Origin: CAZSHX01 sp964606895
GTDB taxonomy: Bacteria > Bacteroidota > Ignavibacteria > Kapaibacteriales > UBA2268
Reading direction: 5' to 3'
Assembly (NCBI GenBank): GCA_964606895.1
Contig: CAZSHX010000014.1
Span: 1 to 64,000 of the forward strand
DNA: 64,000 nt
Below, in pieces: positions 25,958 to 35,032 of this stretch. The notes beneath the pieces are model-generated. The model was given only the letters and a program-made list of their open reading frames with translations. It searched no databases and was not told the DNA's origin. Each line of letters begins with the position of its first letter. Within the stretch, counting starts at the first letter, position 1. The translations under genes and the position numbers were made by a program.

Positions 25958-27625
25958 ATGAAGCACCTTAATGGAACAGAAGCGTGGCAGAAGCTGACAA
26001 AGCATTATCAGGAAATGAAAAATGAACATCTTCGTGATCTGTTCAGACTTGACCCCTATAGATTCGATAAGTTTTCAATCAAATGGGAAGATTTTCTCCT
26101 CGATTTTTCAAAAAACATCATAAACTACAATACTCTGCTTTTGCTTACTGAACTTGCAAATGAACGAAATCTGCTTGGTATGATTAAAAGTATGTTCGCA
26201 GGTGATAAGATAAATACAACTGAAAAACGTGCTGTACTCCATATTGCACTTAGAAATTCATCGATAAATCAAATCAAAGTTGACGGGTGGGACATAATGC
26301 CCCAAGTTGAAATGGTTCTCAATCAAATGAAAAATTTTGTTGATGCAATCCATAGAGGAGAAAAAAGAGGTTGCACAGGAATGCCAATCACTGATATTGT
26401 GAATATTGGTATAGGTGGTTCCGATTTAGGACCGATGATGGTTTGCAATGCTTTAAAAAAATATTCAAAACCCGGTATGTCAGTTCATTTCATTTCTAAT
26501 ATTGACGGAACTCAGATTTCTGAAGTTTTAAAGAGATTAAATCCTGCAACTACTTTATTTATTATTGCTTCAAAGACTTTTACCACTCAGGAAACATTAG
26601 TGAATGCCAATACAGCAAAAAGATGGTTTTTGCAGGGAATCGCCAAACACCAGGAGGATGTATCCAAGCATTTCGTTGCTATTTCTACAAATGAAGATGC
26701 CGTGAAGCAATTTGGAATTAATCCTGAAAATATGTTCGGATTTTGGAGTTGGGTAGGAGGGAGGTATTCTCTTTGGTCTGCCATAGGTCTGTCTATTGCT
26801 CTTTATCTTGGTATGGACAAGTTTGAAGAACTCCTCGAAGGTGCCCATGAAATGGATCAGCATTTTTTGAATACTCCTTTCGAAAGCAATATCCCTGTGA
26901 TTTTAGCTTTAATGGGTGTTTGGTACACGGATTTTTTCAATACCAAAACTCATGCTATAATCCCTTATGACCAATATCTTGAGTTTTTCCCGGATTATCT
27001 TCAGCAACTTGATATGGAAAGTAATGGAAAGAGTGTCACAAAAGAAGGTGTTGAAGTTTCTTATCCGACAGGACCGGTGATATGGGGTAAACCCGGGACT
27101 AATGCACAGCATTCTTTCTTTCAGCTGATTCATCAGGGAACTCAAATGATACCCGCAGATTTTATAGCTCCGGTAGAATCCTTACATAAAGTTGGAGAGC
27201 ACCACGATATTCTCATTTCTAACTTTTTAGCCCAGACTGAGGCTTTAATGAAAGGAAAAACTGAAGTTGAGGCTAAGGAAGAATTATTGGAATCAGGTAT
27301 TGATAATAGGTTAATCAAGGATTTGCTCCCTCACAAAGTATTTCGTGGGAATAAGCCGACAAATACCATTTTCTTCAAAAAACTTACTCCTAAAAATCTT
27401 GGTTCATTAATCGCAATGTATGAACATAAAGTTTTTGTGCAAGGCGTAATTTGGGGTATCAATTCTTTTGACCAATGGGGAGTTGAGCTTGGGAAGCAAC
27501 TTGCAAATAAGATTTTACCGGAACTTAGAAACGAAGAGAAAATTTCAACACATGATGTTTCGACAAATAATTTAATTAACTATTATAAAAATATTAAGTT
27601 ATCACAATCAGAACAAATATCCTGA
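25958..27625 (+). CDS. pgi: Glucose-6-phosphate isomerase
   Basis: Interconverts glucose-6-phosphate and fructose-6-phosphate. 555 residues from ATG 25958, preceded by aggaaa (25947-25952); the frame is open 75 bases further upstream but without homology. Signatures: IVNIGIGGSDLGPMMVCNAL, IIASKTFTTQETLVNA, FGFWSWVGGRYSLWSAIGLS, LQQLDMESNGKSV, and GEHHDILISNFLAQTEAL. The catalytic Glu and His occur in FWSWVGGR ... MESNGK and the downstream HQGT region. Length and motifs fit the E. coli/eukaryote-like PGI group. Confidence 0.96.
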   Translation: MKHLNGTEAWQKLTKHYQEMKNEHLRDLFRLDPYRFDKFSIKWEDFLLDFSKNIINYNTLLLLTELANERNLLGMIKSMFAGDKINTTEKRAVLHIALRNSSINQIKVDGWDIMPQVEMVLNQMKNFVDAIHRGEKRGCTGMPITDIVNIGIGGSDLGPMMVCNALKKYSKPGMSVHFISNIDGTQISEVLKRLNPATTLFIIASKTFTTQETLVNANTAKRWFLQGIAKHQEDVSKHFVAISTNEDAVKQFGINPENMFGFWSWVGGRYSLWSAIGLSIALYLGMDKFEELLEGAHEMDQHFLNTPFESNIPVILALMGVWYTDFFNTKTHAIIPYDQYLEFFPDYLQQLDMESNGKSVTKEGVEVSYPTGPVIWGKPGTNAQHSFFQLIHQGTQMIPADFIAPVESLHKVGEHHDILISNFLAQTEALMKGKTEVEAKEELLESGIDNRLIKDLLPHKVFRGNKPTNTIFFKKLTPKNLGSLIAMYEHKVFVQGVIWGINSFDQWGVELGKQLANKILPELRNEEKISTHDVSTNNLINYYKNIKLSQSEQIS

Positions 27626-27651
27626 TTAAACTTTAATTTGAGAGGAATTCA

Positions 27652-28077
27652 ATGACCATTAATCCTACGAACAAGCATAATATAATGAAAATATTTAGTA
27701 TCCTACTTTTGATTCATGGCGGCTTTTTTACTATGTTTTTCGCATTTGGGTTTTTTGCAGGAACAGATTTTTTTGAAGTTTTTCTCGCTTGGTTATTAAT
27801 CGGGGTTATTCCGCTTAGTGTAGGCTGGATTTTGTATAAAAAGAGTAAAACTCATTCCATGAACGAAGTATTTGAAAATTTGGAAATGCAGGTTATCAAA
27901 CTTGCTTCAACCATGAATGGAAAACTTAAAGCGGTTGACCTGACCTTGAATTTGAATATCAGCATGGATGCTTCTAAAGACATTCTCGAAAAGCTTGTAA
28001 TTCAAGGCATTGCAGATACTGATATTACTGAATCGGGTGCGGTTGTTTATTTGTTCAGGGAGTTGATAGGGTCTTAA
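27652..28077 (+). CDS. Small membrane protein with cytoplasmic winged-helix-like tail
   Basis: 141 residues, not recognised. Two membrane helices (about 13-37 and 45-63) are followed by a cytoplasmic region; residues 78-135 (VIKLASTMNGKLKAVDLTLN ... DILEKLVIQGIADTDITESG) resemble a winged helix of the kind found in small transcription-related or ESCRT-like proteins. Ribosome site gagagga at 27640-27646. Its 3' end overlaps the convergent membrane-protein gene by 23 bp. Confidence 0.75.
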   Translation: MTINPTNKHNIMKIFSILLLIHGGFFTMFFAFGFFAGTDFFEVFLAWLLIGVIPLSVGWILYKKSKTHSMNEVFENLEMQVIKLASTMNGKLKAVDLTLNLNISMDASKDILEKLVIQGIADTDITESGAVVYLFRELIGS

Positions 28078-29209
28078 AAATAGTCTTGCGGAATTCGACC
28101 AAAAATAGTATTCCGATTATCATGTAGTAAATTACATAATGCCTTTCCCAGAGTATAGGAAACATCAAAAATCTTATCAAAACGGCAATTATTGATGAAA
28201 TGAGCAGATTCTGATTTGAAAAGCCGGTCTTTTGTTCTAATATTACAGGTAAATCTTTCTTCCAACGATACATAATAACTCCTGCAATGAAGATGAAAAG
28301 TAGATTAATTGGTTTTCCGAATTGTGTCAAACCTTTAATAACTTTAGCAAAATATAGTTCGAAAGAAAATGGAAGTTTGAAATTTGCGATGTCAGGATTT
28401 GGAAAATAAAAAGAGTGATGAAAAAATCTCCACCAATCATAAGCTCCCGAGAAATTATTAATCAGAATATATGATATTAAGTTGATGACAAGAAATAATT
28501 TTAACCGAATACTAATAGTCGTTTTTCCTCTATTGAGTATCAGTGCATAAATCAAAACCAGCTGAATAAAAATTAGATTATCATTTCTGGCAAAAATTGA
28601 TAAGGATAGAATAATATTTCCTAATACAAATCTTTTTTTCTCAAATAAGTAACACAATCCCAAAAGTAATAATAAGGTGGAAAAAGCATCAGGAGTTGAT
28701 TCGGTTGAAATTGCCAAAATGTTTCCAAACACACATAATATAATCGTAAGCAATGCACTATAAAAATACTTGTAATATTGGCATAACCACAAGAAAATAA
28801 CTAATATACAAGCCAAAGAAGATAAGATCGAAATATATAAAGTACTCCAAACAATATTAAGTCCTAAGTTAGATGCTAAATAAAGTGCAACAATATAAAG
28901 TGGTCTTACATAATAAAAATTTAATTGCTGATTAAAACTCGAAGGATTTTTTGCAAGGGCTTCTCTATAAGGATTTCCTTCAGTAAGCCATTTGAATTTT
29001 TGTTCACCTAAAGAATTTTTAACTTCATTGTAAGTTTCCCGATGATTGACAGACTTATCCTTAATATCAATGCTTCTTACACAAGCGGTATAAGCGATTG
29101 TATCCCACTGAAAAACAGGATTTTTAAGACTAAAGAAAATAACAAATATGCCAAAAGCCGTTAAAAGTAAAGGTCCTAAATGTTTTGATATGCTGAAATT
29201 AAAATTCAT
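28055..29209 (-). CDS. Polytopic membrane protein, GT-C glycosyltransferase-like
   Basis: 384 residues with about ten hydrophobic segments. The first extracytoplasmic loop carries QWDTIAY (Asp near the first helix) and later NFYYVRPLYI, an arrangement seen in GT-C enzymes that use lipid-linked sugars. No specific family is recognised. It starts 9 bp downstream of the permease gene on the same strand. It could modify LPS or glycans, but this is inference from topology. Confidence 0.72.
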   Translation of the reverse strand: MNFNFSISKHLGPLLLTAFGIFVIFFSLKNPVFQWDTIAYTACVRSIDIKDKSVNHRETYNEVKNSLGEQKFKWLTEGNPYREALAKNPSSFNQQLNFYYVRPLYIVALYLASNLGLNIVWSTLYISILSSLACILVIFLWLCQYYKYFYSALLTIILCVFGNILAISTESTPDAFSTLLLLLGLCYLFEKKRFVLGNIILSLSIFARNDNLIFIQLVLIYALILNRGKTTISIRLKLFLVINLISYILINNFSGAYDWWRFFHHSFYFPNPDIANFKLPFSFELYFAKVIKGLTQFGKPINLLFIFIAGVIMYRWKKDLPVILEQKTGFSNQNLLISSIIAVLIRFLMFPILWERHYVIYYMIIGILFLVEFRKTIFKTLSTP

Positions 29210-29218
29210 TTTTTTACA

Positions 29219-30682
29219 TTAGCTGATTGAATTTTCTTTTACCTTCTGATTTTTTTCGACCTTTTTAAAATAGAAATAAAAAGGCAAACCTGATGCAACC
29301 AAAAGCAAACCAAAAAGCGAATTAATGATTTGACTCTTTCCTGCATAATATTGTGAGATATCATTGTATAATGTAAAGACAACAAAAATTGAAGCAAAAA
29401 CAATGAATATTATTGGAACGTAAGGATAACCAAACACTTTATAAGGTCTGTGAACATCCGGCATCTTTTTTCTTAAAATGAAAACTCCGTAAGCACCCAT
29501 TGCATAAAAAATCCAGCTGACAAAAATCAACATATCTGTTAGTATGTCAAAAGTTCCGCTTAATACAAGCACACTTGTCCAAAATGCTTGTAAAACCAGA
29601 GCATTTGCAGGTGTGAAAAATCTTGGATGAACTTTGCCGATTTTATCGTAAAACACTTTTTTATGCGACATTGCAAAATAGACTCGTGAACTCACCATGA
29701 TTGTACCGTTTGAAGTACCAAAGGTTGAAATCATCACAGCCGCGGCAACTAATCCGCCGCCAATCGGACCAAGAATTTTCTGAGCCACATCAGATGCAAC
29801 AAGTTTTGATTGTGCCATAGCATCAATCGGTAATATATAAAGATAAGCAAGGTTAATCAGCATATAAACGGCAATGACAATAACGGTACCCCAGAAAAGG
29901 GCAAGCGGAATATTTCTTTGCGGATTCTTTACTTCCCCTGAAATGTATGTTATGTTATTCCACCCGTCATAAGCCCAGAAAGCACCCGATAAAGCCATTA
30001 TTATCCCCGCAAAAATATTGACATTATCGTAAATAGCAGGTGCGTCCTTTGTGAAATTCTCAAATGAACCATTTCCGATTGTGAATCCCAATATAACAAG
30101 CATGAGAATTGCAATTACTTTCATCCAACTGAATAATGCTGATACTCTTCCACCCAGAACAACTCCAAGATAGTTCACAAAGCTGAGAAAATTAATCGTA
30201 AGGATTGCTACTATCTTTACTCCAATATTTTCGAGCGGGAAGATATAACCTATATATGGAATATGCAGGAAAATGCTCTTCTCGATTTCCGACGAAAAAT
30301 GCGGGAAATGAAAAAAATATTGCGAGTATTCGGCAAAAATATAAGTTATCGAAGCTATTGAACCTGTCTGAACAACTGCAAGCATTGACCACCCGTACAG
30401 ATAAGCTATGAAGCCGCCGTACATCTTTTCGAAGTAAATATACTGACCTCCGGTTTCTGAAATAATTCCTGCGACTTCAACATTTGTTAACGCCCCGAAA
30501 AGAGTTATAATTCCTGCAATAATCCAGATTGACAGCAATAACTCGGGAGAGCCAAGTTGTGATGACATCAATGCAGGCTTTTTGAATATTCCCGAACCAA
30601 TAACGGCACCAACAACTATTGCTATGGTTACGCCGACTGTCAGACTTTGTTTTAAGTTACGTTTATCGCTGATATTATTCAT
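29219..30682 (-). CDS. APC-family amino-acid permease
   Basis: 487 residues, twelve membrane helices. The N-terminal GVTIAIVVGAVIGSGIFKKP is the substrate-binding unwound helix of the APC superfamily (LAT/AdiC/SteT-like). Also GALTNVEVAGIISETGGQYI and FWAYDGWNNITYISGEVKNP, characteristic of the LAT-like group. Likely uptake or exchange of neutral amino acids; the substrate is not determined. Confidence 0.92.
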   Translation of the reverse strand: MNNISDKRNLKQSLTVGVTIAIVVGAVIGSGIFKKPALMSSQLGSPELLLSIWIIAGIITLFGALTNVEVAGIISETGGQYIYFEKMYGGFIAYLYGWSMLAVVQTGSIASITYIFAEYSQYFFHFPHFSSEIEKSIFLHIPYIGYIFPLENIGVKIVAILTINFLSFVNYLGVVLGGRVSALFSWMKVIAILMLVILGFTIGNGSFENFTKDAPAIYDNVNIFAGIIMALSGAFWAYDGWNNITYISGEVKNPQRNIPLALFWGTVIVIAVYMLINLAYLYILPIDAMAQSKLVASDVAQKILGPIGGGLVAAAVMISTFGTSNGTIMVSSRVYFAMSHKKVFYDKIGKVHPRFFTPANALVLQAFWTSVLVLSGTFDILTDMLIFVSWIFYAMGAYGVFILRKKMPDVHRPYKVFGYPYVPIIFIVFASIFVVFTLYNDISQYYAGKSQIINSLFGLLLVASGLPFYFYFKKVEKNQKVKENSIS

Positions 30683-30889
30683 TTTCCAATTTGAAAATTT
30701 ACAAATTTTGCAATATAACTAACAAGAAGTCAAAAGTTTTAATTATTTTTGTTTTGACTAAAAAATAAAATTAATTAGTTTTCAAACTGTAAAGTCTGAG
30801 AATCAAATAGTTGATGAGTATTCTTGAAAATATTTCTTTCATGTTGGTTCTTGGGTCTTTATGACTTAATAATTTATTCGGAGAAAAAA

Positions 30890-31582
30890 TTGATTACCAA
30901 GGGAATTGCAGTTGTTCTGCTAAGTGGAGGTATGGATTCTGCCTTGTGTGCTTCTATTGCCCAAAAAGAAGGATACGAGATTGCCGCTCTGCATCTGAAT
31001 TATGGTCAAAGAACTCAATCAAGGGAGCTGAAAGCATTTAATGACCTTCTGATTCATTTTGATATAAAGCAAAAACTAATTGTTGATGTAAGCCACTTTG
31101 CAAATATGGGCGGCTCAAGCTTAACTGATGATACTATGGAAGTTACCATGGCAGATCTTGAAAACACAACCATTCCCTCAAGCTATGTACCTTTCAGAAA
31201 TGGGAATATTCTTTCGATTGCCGCAAGCTGGACAGAAGTTCTGGGTGCAAGTGCGATTTTTATCGGTGCAAATCAGCTGGATAGCAGTGGATATCCCGAT
31301 TGCAGACAAGAATTTTTTGATGCTTTCGAAAAGTCCATAGATTTAGGAACCAAACCCGAAACAAGAATCAAGATTTTTACCCCTATCATCAATTTTTCCA
31401 AAAAGGACATAGTCCAAAAAGGAATTGAACTTGGTACCCCGTTTCATCTGACATGGAGTTGCTACAAAGAAACCGATTGTGCCTGCGGTATCTGCGATTC
31501 ATGCGGGCTGAGGCTACGGGGTTTTGCTCAGGCAGGAATCGAAGACCCGATTAAATATTTAAAAAGACCTGAATATTTTTAA
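30890..31582 (+). CDS. queC: 7-cyano-7-deazaguanine synthase QueC
   Basis: Turns 7-carboxy-7-deazaguanine into preQ0 using ATP and ammonia, a step to queuosine in tRNA. 230 residues from TTG 30890, chosen because ggag (30880-30883) lies 6 bp before it and the protein then starts just ahead of the PP-loop VVLLSGGMDSALCAS. Also LNYGQRTQSRE, PFRNGNILSIAASW and the zinc site ETDCACGICDSCGLR. folE and queD, which provide earlier steps, are at 60-61 kb; queE is not in the window. Confidence 0.95.
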   Translation: MITKGIAVVLLSGGMDSALCASIAQKEGYEIAALHLNYGQRTQSRELKAFNDLLIHFDIKQKLIVDVSHFANMGGSSLTDDTMEVTMADLENTTIPSSYVPFRNGNILSIAASWTEVLGASAIFIGANQLDSSGYPDCRQEFFDAFEKSIDLGTKPETRIKIFTPIINFSKKDIVQKGIELGTPFHLTWSCYKETDCACGICDSCGLRLRGFAQAGIEDPIKYLKRPEYF

Positions 31583-31815
31583 TTCGTCTTTTTCCATATC
31601 CCCAAAAAATACTTTTTTTATCCGCATCTAAGCCATTGATATGGATAATGATTAGCTTGTTTTCATTCTATTTTCATTAGATATTGTTAAGTTCGTAATT
31701 GTATTTGGCGAAGATTTTTAAGAATTAAGAAATGTTTTAACACTATTCTAAGATAAACATCGTCAAAAAAAAAGATTTATATCTACTAACATATTTATTA
31801 AAAAATGGAGGATAA

Positions 31816-32553
31816 ATGAAAAAAGTTTTGCTTAGTTTGCTCGCAGTATTTGCGATGTTCGCTTATGTTTCTAATGCTCAGCCGAAAATCGAAATCGAAG
31901 GCGGAACAGATACCTACGACTGGAAAACGGTTACACCCAAAGACGACCCTTTAAAAGCCAGTGTCAAGATAAAAAATATTGGAAAAGATTCGCTCAGAAT
32001 CAATGAAGTTAAAGCCGGTTGCGGTTGCACAACTGCACGTCTTGACGAAATAAAAGCCGTTCTTGGACCTGGTGAATCTACTACTTTACCTGTTACACTG
32101 AGACTCGGTTCAACACAGGGCGATTTGACAAAAACTGTCAGAATTTCTTCGAATGATTCAACAGCAAAGGACAAGATTCTTTATCTTAAAGCTAAAGTTT
32201 TTCATCCAATTTCAATTAACCCTCAGTACTTTACTTTTAACGAAATGAAAGTCGGTTCGGAAGTTGTTTCATCAGTGAAAATCAAAAATAACACCGATAA
32301 AAGCCTTACTCTTTCTAATTTCGAAATTACACCCGATAATGTTTTTGTTAATTATAACATGAAAAGCACAAAAGTTCTTCAGCCAAATGAAGAAATGGAA
32401 ATTACTGCAAAATACAAAGCTGATAAAGTCGGATATTTCAATTGCAGTCTTAAAATCAAAACAACTAACAAAGATCTTCCCGAACTCGTTGTAAGTGGTT
32501 ACGGACAAGTTAAGGAATCACCGATTTTCAATAGTGCCGAACCAAAGAAATAA
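31816..32553 (+). CDS. DUF1573 exported protein
   Basis: 245 residues. A signal peptide covers 1-21 (LLSLLAVFAMFAYVSNA). Two Ig-like domains follow: the first (about 25-125) has the DUF1573 hallmark VKAGCGCTTARLD and the GDLTKTVRISSND strand; the second (about 130-235) repeats the fold without the cysteines. Very common in Bacteroidota and relatives; the role is unknown, probably in the periplasm or on the surface. Ribosome site ggagga at 31807-31812. Strong terminator follows. Confidence 0.9.
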   Translation: MKKVLLSLLAVFAMFAYVSNAQPKIEIEGGTDTYDWKTVTPKDDPLKASVKIKNIGKDSLRINEVKAGCGCTTARLDEIKAVLGPGESTTLPVTLRLGSTQGDLTKTVRISSNDSTAKDKILYLKAKVFHPISINPQYFTFNEMKVGSEVVSSVKIKNNTDKSLTLSNFEITPDNVFVNYNMKSTKVLQPNEEMEITAKYKADKVGYFNCSLKIKTTNKDLPELVVSGYGQVKESPIFNSAEPKK

Positions 32554-32580
32554 TTTTCTTTGATGGTCAATTTTAAAAGA

Positions 32581-32608
32581 AGCCCGAATAATTTCGGGCT
32601 TTTTTTTT
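32581..32608 (+). terminator. Rho-independent terminator after DUF1573 gene
   Basis: Perfect 8-bp stem agcccgaa (32581-32588) / ttcgggct (32593-32600), loop taat, followed by eight T. Textbook intrinsic terminator 27 bp after the stop codon. Confidence 0.92.
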
Positions 32609-32637
32609 CTCAATTCAAATATCCCCATTTATCATCC

Positions 32638-32767
32638 AAATTGCATTGCATCATCAAAACAATTATGCAGAAGATGCAATGCAATTTCCATCTAACCTGT
32701 TGATATTATTTCAAATAACGATATTTTTGTCGTTGCATCTTTGGATGCAAAAAGATGCAAAGATGCA
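32638..32767. repeat. Hairpin-bearing ~130-bp direct repeat, copy 1
   Basis: First of two copies of a ~130-bp unit (second at 32862-32990), clearly homologous along the whole length. It contains two inverted repeats: a perfect 15-bp pair AAATTGCATTGCATC (32638-32652) / GATGCAATGCAATTT (32673-32687), and TGCATCTTTG / CAAAGATGCA near the end. Both use the heptamer TTGCATC. No coding potential. Could be a non-autonomous repeat element, a structured RNA or a protein-binding array. Confidence 0.8.
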
Positions 32768-32861
32768 GCTTTTGGTGAATATTCGTCAAAGAATTCTGAA
32801 CCTTGATTCACTTGATTTTAGGATTAACATGATCAAGATTCGTTCTTTCTTGAATTTTCCA

Positions 32862-32990
32862 AAATTGCATTGCATCATCAAAAAAAAATTGTAAAAAATG
32901 CAATGAAATACCATCTAAAACATTGATATTATTCCAATTAACGGATTTTTTTCATTTGCATCTTTGAGTTCAAAAAGATGCAAAGATGCA
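32862..32990. repeat. Hairpin-bearing ~130-bp direct repeat, copy 2
   Basis: Second copy, starting with the same AAATTGCATTGCATCATCAA and ending with AAAAGATGCAAAGATGCA. Its first hairpin is weaker (CATTGCAT / ATGCAATG only), but the terminal one is longer: TTTGCATCTTTG with CAAAGATGCAAA. The copies are 224 bp apart start to start. The rest of 32610-33365 holds no gene I can support; 33217-33280 contains a GC-rich stretch bounded by CACCCCG and CGGGGTG (inverted). Confidence 0.78.
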
Positions 32991-33365
32991 AAATCTTACC
33001 GCCCTCCAAGAATACGAGGCGAGGTTGACTAACTTTCAATGAACAATCACAAATTAAATAAACGAAAAGCATGATTATTTATTGCTATGGAAATGAGGTA
33101 AATAAAATTTGTATTAGATGGATGTCTGTCAAAAAAAAATATTACGAAACACAACGATAAAGCAAAATATCATTCATAGTTTTCTCGATTCATAATTGTC
33201 AATTTCTCTAATAGTCCACCCCGTCAGGCTCCGCCTCCCGCAACTAAATGAGAGGACTTAAGAATTAATGTTTCGGGGTGCAGTCTGGAATGTATTTTGT
33301 GAGAATTGGTGAAAAAGTAAGTAAATTTGTAAAAACATAAATTACATTTTTCAAGGATTATAGAA

Positions 33366-33896
33366 ATGAAAATAAAAGATTTAATATCGCCGTTCATTTT
33401 GATAGCCGCAGGTTTGGCTTTTGTTTTGATTGCCGGACTTGTGATAATAACCAACGGAAAAAACAAAAAATTAATAGCCGGGAAAATTCGGATTGGAGCA
33501 TTTTTGCTTAGTTTTAGCTGGTTTGTTTCGGGTTGCGATATTGGCGTTGTTAATTGCTATGCTCCGGTACCACCTGAAAACATAATCGAATTGATATCAA
33601 AAAATTCCAAAGTCGAAAAATATAATCAATTCCTTACGGGTGATACGGTTTTTTGTTATGTTCATCAACCAACATTTTATTCTTATGCTTATGAATTAGT
33701 TGATTCAGTTTCAAATCTAACAAAGCAAAGCGGAAATATGACCAACGATTCGACAAAATTCAATACAAAGTTCTTTCATTTTATCCTTGGTTCACAGCTT
33801 GAGAAAGGTACTTATACAATCAAGTATTCTGGTATTGACTCTTTGCAATCCATCAAAACTCCTCTCAGTTGGTTCAATAGAATTTATATTAAATAG
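33366..33896 (+). CDS. Membrane protein with internal lipobox, partner of radical SAM enzyme
   Basis: 176 residues, not recognised by name. Hydrophobic segment 8-29, short basic stretch NGKNKKLIAGKIR, second hydrophobic segment 42-56 that ends in VSGC, a good lipobox with Cys57. Next comes the Cys-containing NCYAPVPPEN (Cys64), then a soluble region with Cys97 (TVFCYVHQPTFYSY). It ends 6 bp before a radical SAM/SPASM gene, so it may be a lipoprotein or membrane-bound substrate of that enzyme, in the style of rSAM/lipoprotein pairs known in Bacteroidota (inference). Upstream lies the repeat region. Confidence 0.72.
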   Translation: MKIKDLISPFILIAAGLAFVLIAGLVIITNGKNKKLIAGKIRIGAFLLSFSWFVSGCDIGVVNCYAPVPPENIIELISKNSKVEKYNQFLTGDTVFCYVHQPTFYSYAYELVDSVSNLTKQSGNMTNDSTKFNTKFFHFILGSQLEKGTYTIKYSGIDSLQSIKTPLSWFNRIYIK

Positions 33897-33902
33897 CAAA
33901 AG

Positions 33903-34922
33903 ATGCAATCGGAACTGAATTACATTATTTTCGAAACGACTTCCCTATGCAATCTGGATTGTCTTTATTGCTATAATATATGGAAAAGACCCGGCGAAAC
34001 AATAATTCATTCAAATTCTTATAAATCGGCACTTCGCACTTTAAAAAAAATTTTCAGTTCAGCCAAAGTAAACTCTATAACCTTCACAGGCGGCGAACCG
34101 CTTTTGGCAGAAAGATTCAGCGAGCTTGTTCTTTTTTGCAGATTGAAAAAAGCGAATGTCAGCATCATCACAAACGGCTGTGCCGGAACTTATGAACAAT
34201 ATAAAGAACTCGCAAGTCTTGGAATAAAACTCTTCACTTTGCCGTTACATTCTTATTTGCCCGTAGTTCATGACGCAATGGTCAGAAAATCGGGTTCTCA
34301 TAAAAAAGTTCTGGATTCCGTCAAAATACTGCAATCCTTTAATACATCTGTCGTAGTTGACATTGTTCTGACTAAAATGAACATTGGTCATTTGCGAAAA
34401 ACTATCGAATTCATTAAGGAACTTGGAATTCTAAATATTATGCTTACCAGATATAATGTCGGTGGAGAAGGACTTAAGCACAGCTTTGAACTAATACCGG
34501 ACCAGAGCGAATTGAAAAATGGATTCACAACTGCAAATCTTGTGTCCAAGGAGCTGAATATTAAAATCACTTCCAACGTATGTACTCCGCTTTGCATTTT
34601 GAATCCTGATGATTACGATTCAATCCCGACTTTCTCATGTACTGCTGACATCAGGAAAATGCCTCTGACATTTGATATCGCTGGTAATATGAGGATATGC
34701 AATCACTCACCTAAAGTAATTGGGAATATATTCGAGAATAATCTCATTGAATTACTCGATGATGATTACGTTCAAAAATGGAAAAAGATTAAACCTGAAT
34801 ACTGTGCTGAATGTTTAATCTATGATAAATGCTTCGGTGGATGCAGAGCCGCTACCGAGCAAACCGGAAAAGGACTTGCTTTTCCCGATCCGATAATTGA
34901 ATACTACAGGAATGAAAGCTGA
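33903..34922 (+). CDS. Radical SAM/SPASM protein
   Basis: 339 residues. N-terminal radical SAM cluster CX3CX2C: Cys16, Cys20 and Cys23 (LCNLDCLYCYNIWKRPGE), then the SAM-contacting TFTGGEPLL. The C-terminal SPASM domain has seven or more cysteines: FSCTADI, GNMRICNHSP, then YCAECLIYDKCFGGCR. Such enzymes modify peptides or proteins, or act in anaerobic sulfatase and quinohemoprotein maturation. Its nearest gene, 6 bp upstream, encodes a Cys-containing membrane/lipobox protein, the best candidate partner. No short precursor peptide was found beside it. Confidence 0.9.
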   Translation: MQSELNYIIFETTSLCNLDCLYCYNIWKRPGETIIHSNSYKSALRTLKKIFSSAKVNSITFTGGEPLLAERFSELVLFCRLKKANVSIITNGCAGTYEQYKELASLGIKLFTLPLHSYLPVVHDAMVRKSGSHKKVLDSVKILQSFNTSVVVDIVLTKMNIGHLRKTIEFIKELGILNIMLTRYNVGGEGLKHSFELIPDQSELKNGFTTANLVSKELNIKITSNVCTPLCILNPDDYDSIPTFSCTADIRKMPLTFDIAGNMRICNHSPKVIGNIFENNLIELLDDDYVQKWKKIKPEYCAECLIYDKCFGGCRAATEQTGKGLAFPDPIIEYYRNES

Positions 34923-34939
34923 AAAAACTATTCACACAT

Positions 34940-35032
34940 TTATTTAACCGCCACACTTTTAATATTCATAAATTCCCTGATACCCTGATACGAAAGCTCT
35001 CTTCCAAAGCCTGAATATTTTGGCGAAAAAGG
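34940..35032 (-). pseudogene. 3' remnant of an aldehyde dehydrogenase gene
   Basis: The minus strand reads 30 codons ending in TAA (34940-34942): PFSPKYSGFGRELSYQGIRE then FMNIKSVAVK. The KYSGFGREL-GIREF-NIKSV block is the standard C terminus of succinate-semialdehyde-type aldehyde dehydrogenases. Upstream in this frame a TGA follows at once and nothing else resembles the enzyme, so only the 3' tip survived a deletion. It is not derived from the intact dehydrogenase at 40.7 kb, whose C terminus differs. The rest of 34923-35205 shows nothing recognisable. Confidence 0.82.

Noticed and set aside
32646..32894. Plus-strand open frame of 82 codons
   Set aside because: It runs through the hairpin repeats and gives low-complexity, His- and Gln-rich sequence without a ribosome site; the repeat explains it.
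32638..32990. Integron attC-like sites
   Set aside because: Copy 1 has a RYYYAAC-like match and a GTT nearby, but the complementary core is wrong, copy 2 does not keep it, and no integrase or cassette array is near.
32734..32990. CRISPR array made of GATGCAAA-like repeats
   Set aside because: The short units are irregular in spacing, have no spacers of constant length, and no cas gene is near.
33217..33280. Terminator or riboswitch between CACCCCG and CGGGGTG
   Set aside because: The loop is about 50 bases and no T run or known fold follows; left as a GC-rich inverted pair only.
33903..34922. QueE (7-carboxy-7-deazaguanine synthase)
   Set aside because: The enzyme has CX3CX2C spacing and a C-terminal SPASM cysteine set, which QueE does not.
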